Origin: Cynocephalus volans
Lineage: Eukaryota; Chordata; Mammalia; Dermoptera; Cynocephalidae
DNA: 64,000 nucleotides
Reading direction: 5' to 3'
Assembly: GCF_027409185.1 (NCBI RefSeq)
Contig: NC_084469.1
Span: 80,325,918-80,389,917 of the forward strand
The notes under the pieces: generated by a model
The model's input: the letters and a program-made list of their open reading frames with translations, nothing else
Database searches by the model: none
What the model was told of the DNA's origin: nothing
Shown: positions 35,223-47,640 of the stretch, piece by piece
How positions within the stretch are numbered: the first letter of the stretch is position 1
How the letters are laid out: the number at the start of each line of letters is the position of its first letter
Program-made: the position numbers and the translations under genes

Positions 35223-36689
35223 CATGGGCCCAATGGGAGGCTCCTTTGGGACCACATGCTGGGAGAGCCAGGGTCACTTCCTCGGGACTGCATACCCTGG
35301 CAAACAGCAGTGACCCAGGGGAATGATGGCACAGGCCACCCAGCCAGAGCTGCTGACAGCTGGCACCACCCAAACAGCATCAGAAGAAGGGCTGTGAAAT
35401 AAAACACATCCTCCTCCCACAGCCCCACCCTCCCACAGCCCCGTAGGATGAGCACCTCAGGGCTCTCTTCCCTTGGTCTGGGGTCATTTGGGGTCACTGG
35501 GAGACTAGCTCTGAGAAGCAGGCTATGCACTCTATAACTCCAAGAGGTGCCATTCACATGATAGATATCATTGATATGTGTATTTCTTATGACATTTTGG
35601 GGACAGAGGGCAGAAAGGTGTCTTGAGGAGGGGCACCTTTTTCTAATTTGTACAAACGCGTTCGGAGCTAGCAGGGTGCTCTCTACCCCCATTCACCTAT
35701 CACTTTTATTCTGTACAGTCCTGTCTGGGACCTTCTGATCACTTCCCAGGAGCCTCCACATCTGCACAGCCAGAATGCAAGTTTCTTGAGAGCTGGGGTC
35801 CTGCTGGCTACTGCTCCTGGGTTGCCCACAGTGTCCCCTACATGCACAGAGCAGAAATTTCACTTTGGTTGGCTGAATTGCCCCAAATCCTACAGGTAGG
35901 CATAAGGAAGATTGGCAACGTAGCAAACAAGGCATAAATTCTGGCTTGATCGAAATTGAGAACTGGGATGGGAAGGGGATTGTTGAAATTTAGGCTAAAA
36001 TCTAAATCCTGGATGATATTAGCAAATGCCAGCTTATTTTAACATAATCCAGAAAGGCCTGGTTGATATTAAACTTTGAAAGAAGAGATAAATTTGAAAC
36101 ACAGTTATGATTAAATCAGCCCCCTCTAAAGACCAGAAATTACTAACACTTCAAATGCATGGTGGACCTTCTCTTAGCCCCATTACCTGGCAAGTTCTAA
36201 GTTGATACAATGTAAGGTTTAACACAAACCAGAGCTTCCTTGCTGGAGTTTGGACACTTGCCCTAACATATCCACAGTCCTTTCTCAATTGTCCACGTAC
36301 AGATTATCTGCTGCAAATATTTTAGTCTCAGGGTAGCTTGCCAGGATGTTTCTGAGTTTCTCCGACAGCAGCTGTTAGAGGGAATGCCGATGAATTTTAA
36401 TATTAGCCTATGCCAAATATAATTAGGCGGGTAAATCGGCTGCCAGTAAAAAGAGAAAGATATCATATGTGCATTCCAGGCCAAATGGTTTCTTGCATTA
36501 TGTGCAGCAGGCTCTCCTTAGGGAGTAAGGGTCCTAGATACGCAAATGTGTTTGTAAGCGCAGGCACACACATTGGCGGGCTGCACGGAAATGCTGGTGA
36601 AGTTAGCAGTTACACCATTATCTAAGTCCTCTTAATACTGTTTGCATTTTACAAAAGGGTAAACTAAGCTTAAAAAGCAAAACTGATCA

Positions 36690-36960
36690 AGTCGTTTCCC
36701 TCCAGTGGCTCCCTACCCTACAGATGGGTCCAAAGGCTTCCACGATCTGGTTGCTGCTGCCTCTCAGCCCCATGTCTCCACGGAACTGCTTTCCACATTT
36801 TGACCCTGCTGTGCTCTCATGCTGTTATCACTGCCAAAACCACTCCTTCTACCTCTGCAGCTCCTGCTCACCCTTCAGGTCTTCATTTTAAGCCTCCCTT
36901 CCTCTGAGAAGTATGCCCTCACATCCTCAGGGCCTGGGTTAGGTTTCCCTGCACAGCGAG
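36690..36960 (+). mobile_element. L2 LINE fragment
   Basis: TCCAGTGGCTCCCTACCCTACAG, CTTCCACGATCTGGTTGCTGCTGCC, CACTCCTTCTACCTCTGCAGCTCC and CACCCTTCAGGTCTTCATTTTAAG follow L2 ORF2/3' order. Confidence 0.65.
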
Positions 36961-37937
36961 CTGTATTGCACCATTATTACCATCAATCATTTAACCATCT
37001 GAATCTTCCTTCTGTTGCCCAATATATATAGTACAGTGCCTGTTATTCCCTAGGTGCATCGTCATCACCATCATCGTCATCATCAAAATGAAACAACAGT
37101 AAGTAGCAGAACCAGGATTTAAATCCAGAAGGTGTAAAAAGAAAAGAATTAAAATTCCAGTTTCCCAACTCACCAGCCACGGGTCTTTCTACTGTGGCAC
37201 ACAACAGTTGACACCTGTTCCTGCCTGTCCAGCAACCGTTCTCCTTCTTCTGATAATAGCATCTGGCCTTCCTCTAGTGAGCCACATTCCCCTACTCTCG
37301 ATCTATGTGGTTTGTGTAGGGCTGATCCCGCTCCAGCTTCAGGGATGCACCCAGTACCCCCACAAGACCCAGCTTATTTCATCCTGACAGCCACTGTGGC
37401 TGGTCCTAAATCGTAGCAAAGTAGAGTTCATTGTGAAGCTAGTGAAACTAAGCTTTTGGGCCCTCTCACTTTCAAGGGCCCCTTCCAAGTCAGAAAGGGC
37501 CTTCGCAATGTGTTCACACGGTCATATGCTTTGTGATATTTTCAAAATCAGGAATTTTATCCTCAATTGGTTAAGACTGCTGTCTCTTTCCATTCTGACC
37601 TCCCAAGCTTCCCCTTGTGTCAGGTGGTGTTCAGGAAAAATGGGCATTTCTGGAAATGAGCTAAGGGGAGGCTGAGTGGGTGATATATTTACTTAGCTTT
37701 AGCAGGACATATATATATGTGGTTCATGGTCATGAAAAATTGAGTATTCTTTTTCTTAAAAAGGGCCTCCCAAACTCGTACAAGCTTTGGGTCCCACAAA
37801 CCATAGATTCAACCCAGTCAGTTAAGTGAGAGTCAAATATCTGCAGGAAACATTGCAACTTGGGATCTCTCACTCAGCTGTCCTTGCCACCTTCAGGGGA
37901 GAGGGTAACAGGAGGGCAGAGGGGGAGATGATGGAGA

Positions 37938-38035
37938 GGGAGAGAGAGAGAAAGTGTGTGTGTGAGTGTGTGAGTGAGAGAGTGTGTGTGTGTGTGTGTG
38001 TGTGCGTGTGCGCGTGCACGCGCGCACGCGCATGC
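37938..38035 (+). repeat. GA/GT/CG compound simple repeat
   Basis: A GA-rich part (37938-37981) passes into GT dinucleotides and then GC/CA dinucleotides. From 37982 to 38035 purine and pyrimidine alternate without a break. Confidence 0.95.
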
Positions 38036-38193
38036 TCCTGAATGCAGCCAGGCCTTTTTAGGCAAGATCTAACCTAGGATTTTTTCAATTTCATGAGCCA
38101 AAAGCTTAAGCAAGTTTGGTTGAGTTTCCAAAAGAACCAAAAGAATCCCGACTTAACTAATCCATCACTTTGAGCTCCTGCTTTTCAGGAAAA

Positions 38194-38246
38194 ACAACTA
38201 CTACCACCACCACCACTACCACTACCACTACCACCACCACCACCAA
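38194..38246 (+). repeat. (ACC/ACT)n trinucleotide repeat
   Basis: About 17 triplets of ACC and ACT, followed by AAAACAG. Confidence 0.95.
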
Positions 38247-39319
38247 AACAGTAATTTACCCAATGCAGTACCCTCTGGGGTGGTTTCTGGCTCTTTCCAC
38301 CAGGGGATGTCTACTCTTCCCTGACACCAGAAATGCCACCTGGAGTCTTTTTCTTCACAATCCCGCCTCTCCATGATGCATTTTACTGTTACTAGATTTT
38401 GCTTAAGGGCCAGTTGTAACTGAGGGGAAAGAGAAAAAGGAAAAAAGGAAAAAAAAAAAAAGAAAAGAAAGAAACCTTCCCAACAAATAGCATTCTGGCC
38501 TTTTTTTCTCATCAGAGCATGAGGTTGATGGCCACTCTGCTTTGAGGTTTGAATAGGACTGAGAAGAAACATCTGTTCAAGGAGGGAGGGGGACACAGAG
38601 AGAGGGAGAGGGAAAGGGGGAAAAAAAGCCTTCTATGGGCTAAAAATATCATGTCCCTTCCCCTTTTCCCCCACCCCACCCAAGTTAAAACACGTGATGA
38701 AATTCAACTTTTACAATGTAACCCCGAGCTACTTGAAACTATTAAAACCTCCTCGGTATCTGACACAAGTCAGAATTTCCACTGTTCAAGCTGAGCTTTT
38801 ATGAAGAACAGACTTGAGAGAAACTGCCGAGGTAACAAAGTCCACTTGTTCTCTCTGTCACCGCTGAAGCTCAGGCACTGGGGGGACTGCAGGGGAGTGG
38901 AGTCGGGGCCACCGACACTCCCTGACAGGCCTGGCTCTGAACTGAGGAGGGAAGCAGTGGGGTGTGGCCCGCCTGCTCCTCCGCCTGGGGGTCCCCGCAG
39001 CTCTCCAGTCAATTCTCCTCCTCTCAGTCTTCCAGGGAAGTCACCAGCCAGCCCTGTGGATCGGCCAGCCTTGCCTGGGAGTCACATGATGCTGCTGTGG
39101 CCACTTCCTGAGAAGTCCTGACTCTCTCTCCCTAGCTAGCTGCTCCCTGAACCCCCAGCTCCCACTGCTGGGACACCCCCCCCCACCTCTGCTGGCATCT
39201 CCATGGCATATACAATGGGCAGTATGACCCGACATGTCTGAAAACAGAAGGCCTGACAGTCACCCACCAAACCTCCACCCCAGAAGTGACACTGACATTT
39301 CCCCAAAGTCTAAGGTGTG

Positions 39320-39990
39320 TCCGTGACCCCTGTCTTGGCCTCATCTACCTCCTCACCCCACAACCCAGGCCCACCCACTTCCTTCCAGACCTACAGCTCC
39401 CATGCCAGGCCAGCGCCATCACCTCTCGCCTGCAATCCTGCAGCGGCCTCCTGGTTTTCACTGCCCCCTTCCTCCCTCCCCACAGGTCATTCTACCCAGA
39501 GCTAGAGTCACCTTACTAAACTGAAAGTCAGAGTCTGGCAGTCACCTACCTAAACCTCTTCAACCCAAGCGCGTGGTCCGTCCCCTGCCGACTGCCCCAG
39601 CCTCATCCCTGACGTCTCCTCCTGCCAAACCCACCTCCTTTCTGTTCTTCCCAAACGCCAAGTTCCTTCCACCTTGGGTTTTGCTCAGCCCTACCGCTGC
39701 TCTCCTTCCACATTCTCCCACGGCTGGCTCCTTCCTGGCATCTGCATCTCAGCTGACATGTCACCTTCTCAGACAGGCCTTTCCATGCTCTACTTTCCAC
39801 TGGGTTTTACGTCGTGGCAGACCACCGCTATCAGAAACTCATGTGCTCATTCACTAGTTTATGTTTTCACCACCTGCCTCCCTCGCAGGAACATCCTAAC
39901 CACAGGGCCTCCCAGTCTTGTTCATGGTTGTGAACACAGGGCTCAGCAGGACCTGCAGTGGGTGTTCAGGAAGTACTAAATGAGGAGGAC
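39320..39990 (+). mobile_element. L2 LINE fragment
   Basis: CCAGACCTACAGCTCCCATGCC, CAATCCTGCAGCGGCCTCCTGG, CACTTGACATGTCACCTTCTCAGA-type sequence and a tail ending GGGTGTTCAGGAAGTACTAAATGAGG. Interrupted and diverged. Confidence 0.6.
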
Positions 39991-40449
39991 ACGGAGGCCT
40001 GGATTCTGTTCTCGGTCTGCCGTGTGACCTTGGGCAGGTCACTTCCCCTCTCTGAGCCTGTTTTCCCACCACAAATGAAAGGGACTAAAGGCCTCCCAAG
40101 GGCTCTTCAGTTTTGTCAGTGGTGATGAGTCTCACACCTGGGAGCCTGGAAGGACTAGCCTGGGCCCCAAGGAGGGTACGCAGGACCTGAGCAGCCGGAG
40201 GGAAGGAGTCACCTGATTTCAGTGACTTCACAGTGTTGACTTTCATTCTTCTAGTGAGTATTCATTGAGCACTTACAGCATGCCAGACCCTCCGCCACAC
40301 ACTTGGAGTACAAGGAGGCATTCAGAGATCCTAATAGGATTAAAGAAGCTTTGAAAACAGGCTTTCTTTGATCTGGACTAGGTAAATGATTATAAACATG
40401 GGCTGGCCCCTCTTCAAGAAAACTGGGCCCATGAAACAAGAAGAATCAT

Positions 40450-40640
40450 GACAGCTCGCATATATCGGGCACTTACTCTGAGCCCAGGCTGTTCTCAGGG
40501 CTTACATAAATTATGTCACTGTCTTCACAATAACCCTGAGGAGGAAGTGCTATGAGGACCCAACAAGGAAAGTGAAGCACAGAGAGGTGAAGTGACTCAC
40601 CCAAGATCACACAGTGAGTTGTGGTAAAGCCAGAAAGTCA
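40450..40640 (-). mobile_element. MIR SINE
   Basis: ACTCTGAGCCCAGGCTGTTCTCAGG, GCACAGAGAGGTGAAGTGACTCACCCAAGATCACACAGTGAG. Confidence 0.8.
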
Positions 40641-43035
40641 GAATTAAGGGAGAACACTGCCTCTCGGGGGCTGATGAGGAAGGCAAAGTTGGAAGCCAGT
40701 GCAGAGTTGAACAGACCCCGACTCACAGAGGGAGGGCTGCTCAGCTCCTAAGTCTCAGTCCCAACACTGCTGCCCTGTGTGGCAGAATCAGTGACTGCAG
40801 GCACACCCATCCTCGGGCCTGGAAGCCCAAGTCATGCTGGGCTGCCAAGTCCACACCCAGGCTCGAGCCAGTGGGGAGCGGGCTGCTGGGTCAAAGCAGG
40901 ACCTGCCCAGCAGCAGCGGTAGGAGCCTCGAGAGACGGGCCTGGCCCCTGAGGGAGAGGGGCCACCTGACTTCAGTGGCTTTGAGAGCCTTTTTTATGAG
41001 GGCAGGACCAGCAGGCTCTATACAGTCTTTCTATAGAAGATGCCAAGAGGTCAAAAGACAAGGAAGGAGGCACCTAGGGATGTGAGGGCCAGCAAGCAGA
41101 AGCCAGAGGGTGAGATACAGAAGCAAGTCAAGAGGCTGGGCAGGGGCAGGGACTGCACTGGATGGAGGCAAAGGAAGCCCAGGCAGAAGGGGATGCAGGC
41201 ATTTCTAGGACTTTCTCTTCCGGTGGGTGGGGAGGACACCCTCAGACACAGCAATTCCTCGATGCCATGCAGGGTGACGTGGGTCTGCCAAACAAGCCTG
41301 GCACCTATTTTCACCCCAGGGCACAAGCCACAGGCTGCCACCACCTGGTGTCCTGCCAAGCTGGGGAGGCAGGAAGCCAGGTGGGTGCTGGGGGTGAGTG
41401 TGGGATCTCCGTTCCCCTGTCCTCACACCCCTACAGGGTCAGCAGAAGGAGGGTCCTGTTCCCCTCCTCCTCACTAAAGCCTCCCCTCCTCACCCCTGCC
41501 ACGCCCAACCAGCTCTCAGAGCTTGGGACTTTTTGATGTTTACTTTGTTCTTTCCACAGTTCAAAAGGAGCTCCGTAGCCCCAGCCCTCGCACCAAGCCC
41601 AGCCTTAATCTCCCATCCCTCACGCTCCCAGCTGGCCAGTTAAGGCGGTTAAGACGCTGGATTAGGGCCGGCTTTACATAACAACGCAGGAGCTAAAGCC
41701 ATCCTCTCCTGGGATGGCTAAAAGACTTCTTTTTATCTTCACGCCTCAGATGGCCTTTTTTCTCTCTTAAACAGCTCTCCAGCCCTCCAAGAGGCAATGA
41801 ACTTGGCCAACAGGAAGACAAAGAGGAGATTCAGGACTCAGCTTGTTCTCCCTCGGCCAGTAGCACAGAGGGACACCCACAGCCCCAGGTCCAAGGCAGG
41901 TGGATGGTTCTCCACAGCCAGGACTCGGCAGCACCTGCTCTCACCAGACCTAGCCATGTGGTGGCCTGCCATCCACAGCCACATCCCCCACCCTGTGTGG
42001 CCAGAGAACCACAGATGGCAACTGGGCCCAGGGTCCCTCCAAGAGGTCTTAGGCCAAGCAGACAGGTCCAGGCACCCACCTGGCTCAAACCAGAGCAGCC
42101 TCACTCTTACTGCCTTGTTTCTATATTGTTTTCACTTTTAAATCCTATCACTAGTTTTTAATTTCACAAGGAATGCATGATTACATTCTTTTTGTAAAAG
42201 TTAAAACATTATTACAGATAATTCTACAAGCTTCTTTGACCACCCTTTCCAGTTTTAGTCTCCTCGCATGTCTATTATTACTGTCTGTCTAGGTCCCTAG
42301 CCACACAATAATATACATATGCGGTACCCCAAGAAATTACAGACGATTGTCTGGTGCCTTTTTTTTTTTTTTCTTACATAAACGATATCATACTGTATGC
42401 ATCTTTCTGAAACCTGTTTTAACTATTTTACATTTTGTGCTTCTGTGTAAGTTTTTGTTTGAAGAAAAGTGCTGAAAAGCTTGACCAACAACCTAGCCCA
42501 ACCCCTACTTGTGAAACTGAGGCAAGACAGTGGCTCCCAACCACCCCCGCCCCCAATCAATGGTGGTACCAATATGCCCAGTAAGGTGCCCAGGGTGCCC
42601 CGAAGCCCAACATGCAGCTGGTGGGCCATGGGGTCAGATCAAGCACTACCAATCCCACGCCCTTTCTCTAACAGGAGCTGGGACCCTCAGGCCCTGCATG
42701 TTTAGCCCCCACCTGTCAACCAGTGTATACAAGTGCTACACTCAGAGCAGTTCATCCTCCCTATGAGGTTTCCATGTCCTCTGAGCACCCACCAAGTCCA
42801 GCTCCATGTCACCTCTCATCATGTTACAAAGGACGAAGGGGAAGCCCAGAGAAGGAGGGACCTGCCCAAGGTCACAGAGCAAGTCTCTGCTAGAACTGGG
42901 AGGGGAGCTAGGTCTGTGGCTCATTTCATGTCTGTTTATAGGCAAAAACATCTCATGTGAAAGCAATTACATGACTTCAGACTGAGCCCCAGTGGACAGA
43001 AAAGCCCGTAGTGTTTGGCTCTAACCAGGGACCCA

Positions 43036-43510
43036 ATAAATGATGGATAGGTGGAGAGACTGATGGTAAATGGAGGATGGTTAAATGGATTAAGAGATAA
43101 GTGGACGGATGCTGGACAGACAGTGCAGCATGGGAAGTGGAGGGTGAATAATGGATGGCTGGGTGACAGATGAGGGCTGGTTGGCTCATGAATGAGTGAC
43201 AGAAGAGTAGGTAAATGAATGAATAGGCAATAGATGGAAGGATGAGTGGGCAATGGGTGAAGCAACAGACGGATGGACAGATGGATGTGTGCTGGATGGG
43301 TGGCCACAGATTAGTGGGTGGGTGGCTGATTGGAAGGTGACAGGAGAATGGTGGATGGATGAATGGATAGACAGATGAGTGGATGGGTGGGTTGTCTGAT
43401 GGACAGTGAATGGATGATGGCTGACATAGACGGAAGGATGGATGGACAAGAGAATGAACTTGTTAATAAGTGGCCGTGTGAATGAGCAAGTGTGTAGATA
43501 AATGGAATGA
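43036..43510 (+). repeat. Degenerate GGAT/GATG tetranucleotide array
   Basis: About 470 bp dominated by GGATGG, GAATGA and TGGATGG words at roughly four-base period with many substitutions. Confidence 0.85.
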
Positions 43511-43884
43511 ATGCTGAAGCCCATGTAATACGTGTCAGAGGTCACCTCGATCTCCAGGGCCTGCATCCTGCAAACCTTCACCTGACTCCCCAGATTTCCT
43601 CTAGATGTCAAATCCTGGCATCTCTCCATGGAGCCAAGGATGACGGCCTCAACTGGGGAAACCCAGAGAATGACAAGAATCAAAGCCACTGAACCCAAGT
43701 GCAGCTCCAGGTCCACAGGCAAACACACTTAAGGGAAATACCCACAGCCTGGACAAGGCTTTCTGCCCACGGGATTCCTCCCCCTTGATTCAGGGCCTGC
43801 TCATGTTTGAGCAAAGTTCGACAGATACCTGGATCCCCAGCCTGCCTCCAACTTCTGGGCAACTGGATGAATGTCTTCACACAG

Positions 43885-44005
43885 TGCTTCTCCAAGTGCT
43901 ATGTGCATATAAGTCACCTGGGGAGCTTATGAAAATGCAGTTCAGATTCAGCAGGCCTGTGGTAGAGCCGAGATTCTACATTTGCTACAGCTCTCAGGCC
44001 AGATA
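43885..44005. mobile_element. MER5A-like hAT remnant
   Basis: GTGCTTCTCCAAGTGCTATGTGCATATAAGTCACCTGGGGAGCTTATGAAAATGCAG and AGATTCAGCAGGCCTG match the MER5A outline; the end is lost. Confidence 0.6.
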
Positions 44006-44932
44006 TGGCCACCGTCCTCAGGTCTGGTCCTGGCTCCCTTATAGAACCTCCTAGGACTGTCTGCTCTCCTCTTCAGGCTCTCAGGACCTCCAAGACCTAG
44101 ATCCCTCCAGAAATCTTTGCACCACAGCCCCCCTGGCTCTCCAGCCAGCTATCTGCCCTTGCCTCAATAAAGAGGTCTTTACTCTCCTAAGGCTGTCCTG
44201 GTTTGGGGATTCTCCTCTCTACCTCTGAATGAAAAATGGAAGCACTATCCCAATAGGCAAACACTCTTAGCTTCACGACACCATCTCTTCCTTGTGCCAA
44301 CTCTGGTAGCCAAGCAGGGAAAAGCCTTTATTCGCATAATACAATTGTAGAAACCAAAGCTCAGAAAGGTGATGTGCTCCCCGTGGTCGAATCAGCACGC
44401 CAGTGGCCGGCCCTCTACTCTAGGGTCCTAGTTCTCTATATAATACAACGTTACCCGTTGAAGAAAGGAAGGAGTGAGAGCTGCAGATAGAGAGGTGGAG
44501 GCTGGCTCGGTGTGTCTCTGTGTGCGCACGCACTTGTGCACCAGGGGAGAGATGTGAATGGAGAGATGAGGAAACAGAATAGCTGCTATATGCAGTGCTT
44601 GCACAAGCCTAACACTGTCTGAGGGTCTGCAGACATTGAGGAGCTACTCTTACTATCCCCAGAGGGAGAAGCTGAGGTTCAACAACGTGTCCAAGGCCAG
44701 AGCTGACACAGCGCAAGGCTGGCATGTGAACCGAGGTGGTCGGGCTCCAATCGGAGCTTGGGCCCAGGAAGCTCTGCCCTCCCTCTTACTCCTCACTTCC
44801 AGCCCACCCCCAGAGCCAGAGAGTCCTCCACTGCGTCTGCAAATTTTCTGGAGTACATGGGACATGCAGCCAACTGGACAGCCCCTTCCCCACCTCGCTG
44901 CTGCTGCGAAGAGAGCAACGGACTCCAGGTAC

Positions 44933-44999
44933 CTTCCAGCCGAAAGTCCTCCTCCTCCTCCTCGCTGAGAGTTTCTCTGAAAACTTCACCCACAAGCTC
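44933..44999 (-). CDS. NKD1: NKD1 exon 4 (residues ~65-87, first coding exon in the window)
   Basis: 67 nt: 22 codons from a phase-0 acceptor (cctctag) plus one base of a split Val codon. It encodes ELVGEVFRETLSEEEEEDFR then LE, matching the human segment ELVGDVLRDTLSEEEEDDFR with conservative changes. Five consecutive GAG codons make a short trinucleotide run. Donor GTACCT is non-optimal but canonical GT. The preceding residues, including the N-terminal myristoylation glycine and the EEWIGRQ and RQLRLAGTIG segments of NKD1, are not found on either strand between 45000 and 64000. Intron 3 is therefore longer than 19 kb. The exon is small, but the flanking splice sites and phase match make the call secure. 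Confidence 0.93.
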
Positions 45000-45429
45000 C
45001 TAGAGGAAGACAAAGTAGAGACATCAGGAAAGTATCGGGGTCAGGTGGGAACCCAGTGTCAGTGCGGTGAGGACCCTGTTCTGCCTTCTGATGGAAATTT
45101 AGGTCAACTGAGGTGGCTCCTATTGCATTTGGAAAGTTAACTATCGCGATGCTTTGTAGGAAGTAGCCTTCTCAGCCTACGGCCCACCATGAAATACTAC
45201 ACTGGACCACACTTCTCTCCGAGAAAGGAAGTTCCACCGTCCACCCTGGAACTGCAAAGACAAGATCAAAAAACGGCCATCCTCTATCCTGTGGAGCCAA
45301 CTTGATAGATACAGGACTGACAAGCCTCCCCTGCAGGCCCCAACAAGAGATCTCCATTGGGATCTTTCCTCTAGCAGAGGATCCCAGGAAGGTTGTCTTG
45401 GTGGGCTTATAAAGAAGCCCAGAGGGCCG

Positions 45430-45700
45430 GGTGTGTGCAGTGAAGGGCCCCTAATACCCTTAGCATAAACCCAAGCTCTTCAGCACAACATTCAGGAACC
45501 TGCATGCTCGGACTACAGCTGGGCTTCAGTGAGGTCTGCCATATTTCTCTGGCACACACCCCTTCCAGTGACTAGCCTGATCCCTGCACTCGCCTTGCCT
45601 GTTTCCCACCAGTGAGTTAAAAATGTCTAGTATCTCATCCACACGACAGTGCTCCTCCCAACCAGCCCAGTCAGGCTGCCGCTCAGGTGTTGGCAGGTTG
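45430..45700 (+). mobile_element. L2 LINE fragment
   Basis: GCATAAACCCAAGCTCTTCAGCACAACATTCAGGAACCTGCATG and TTTCTCTGGCACACACCCCTTCC are L2-like. Confidence 0.5.
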
Positions 45701-47499
45701 GTAAAGGGAGTTTGGTTGGTGCACAGGCTGGGAAATTTCTGGGATGTCAACAGACAAAGGCCCCATTTATCTGACCCACCCCAGCAGGATGACTCTAGAT
45801 ATGGCAGAAGCTAGACAAGGGCTTGTTAAACTGTCTTCTGTATTTATTCTGCCAAGAAGAGTTCTGTGATCAAAGAAGATTGTTTTAAACAAAGTCAAAC
45901 AAGGTCTCTTACTGCAGGACTTATCAGGGCTTTTACTGCAGTTATAAATAGCATGAACGGTTATATGGTTATAAATATGGGTATAAACACTGTGAATCTC
46001 TAAGTGCCAGCGTATACTGCATTTTCCAAACCTATTTAGACCTTGGACGTTTGTTTTTCAAAAGCATCGCATGGGATTCATGTTCCAAGGAACTCACTTT
46101 GGGAAATACTATTCTTTTGGGGGACAGACAAGGTTTGGAGGGTTACCCCACCTTATCTCTCTTAACAGCCACAATGATGCTATGGCAGCAATTCTCCAAC
46201 CACAAAAGGACAAGCAATAAAAAAGCCCAAACTCAGCAGCTGTCATCAACTTCTCTTTGTGAAAAGAAAAAAGAAAACAAACACCTTCTCCTTGAAAAAA
46301 AAATCCCACACCTCAGATGCTTAAAAGAAAATCCAGTCCTCATCTTGATTAACAAAAGAAAAACAATGCTTTGTATAGCTGATCTCATCAACTGGACACA
46401 GCTGGAGGTAAGCCTCTTGTTTTTCTGTTTGTTTTAAAGAGAAACAGCTAACATTTTGTGGATTTAGGGCTGGCTGTTCTTTCTTCTTTCAAATCCTTCT
46501 AGGGCATTACGCACTCTTTCTTAAAGGTTGTTAAAATGTGGCCATTCAGACTCCTGGTGTCCTATTTACTTCAAAACCAGGCGACTTTATTCCTTAAGTC
46601 AGGATGGCTCCTCTCTCCTCCTCCACCAATTATTATAATCACCGAACATTTCCTGGGCTTGTAAACTGGCTGTTTGTGTTAACAGAGCCCGAGTTGACAG
46701 GGGAGCTGGGAGACAGTGACAGGAAGGGGACGCACACAGGTGGCATCATTAGATGGCTGGCACACCCCGGCAGCCAATTAAAGCCCATCTTTCATGCCGG
46801 AGAAAGACGGGTGCCGCCTCCCCTGAAAGGCTGGCAGGCAGTGCATCCTCATAGGAGCAGGCAACAGCCTTCAAGGGAATCACAAATGTCTTCACGCTGA
46901 GGTCTTCTGCAGAGGGGGGCTCAGTGCTGACATGGGCCGCCCCCGACCGCACACTGCAAGGCTGACAGGATCAACGAGACTTGTGAGTCCTTGCATCTTT
47001 TCACCAGCATGCTTGGAAGAGTTTTAAAGACTCCAAACTTCACCACCAACAAGGTAGCCATGTGGGACCCCTATAACGAAGCTCGTGTGTAGACAAGGCA
47101 CCCATTGTCACCATTTTAATGACAGCTTCAGTGCTCTCTGCTGGGAGGACCAAGCTCTCTGACATACTCACAAAGCAGAATTCTGGCAAGTTCTGGGGTT
47201 GGCCTCTTACTGCTGAAATGGTACCCTGCTCTGTAGAACACTGAAAGCTCCTCGGCACCACGGTCCACTGACACACTGTGCCAAGCAAAGGCTCAACTGT
47301 GGCAAAAATTCTTCTCATCCACTGAGCCGCATAGCCCAGCGTTTGTCATGTGCAGTATCCGTGCTCCTCAAGCTGTGAGTTGCCAGGCCAGAGACAATGT
47401 GGAATATTGAGCCAGACCCAGGATTGTGTCCAGGCTCTACTGCCTCCCTTGCCATTGGACCTCAGTCTACCTATCTGTAAAATGGGCACAGTACTAAAC

Positions 47500-47640
47500 T
47501 ACAACAGTAATAGAACAGCTGACACTTACTGTGTATTTCCTATGTGTCAAGCACCATGCTAGGCACATACACATATTAACTCCTTTCATAATCACAACAG
47601 CCCTGCTCTTCCCATCTCTCAAGAAATAAATGCTCACAAA
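47500..47640 (-). mobile_element. MIR SINE
   Basis: GCTGACACTTACTGTGTATTTCCTATGTGTCAAGCACCATGCTAGGCAC and TTAACTCCTTTCATAATCACAACAGCCC. Confidence 0.7.

Larger units (their letters stand above)
29812..44932 (-). other. NKD1: NKD1 intron 4
   Basis: 15121 bp. Contains an L1 3' end (30701-30880), MIRs (31340-31480, 31610-31760, 32770-32990, 39985-40100, 40450-40640, 42830-42930, 44330-44420, 44570-44750), L2 pieces (36690-36960, 39320-39990), a hAT element (34308-34528) and a MER5A-like piece (43885-44005). Also here are the GT/CG tract (37982-38035), an ACC/ACT repeat (38194-38246) and the GGAT array (43036-43510). The block 35940-36640 is AT-rich and shows no repeat I recognise. No coding exon is seen. 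Confidence 0.85.

Noticed and set aside
35072-35692. 206-codon minus-strand open frame in intron 4
   Set aside because: Same strand as NKD1 but includes the C-rich quadruplex tract and has no homology to NKD1 or another family.
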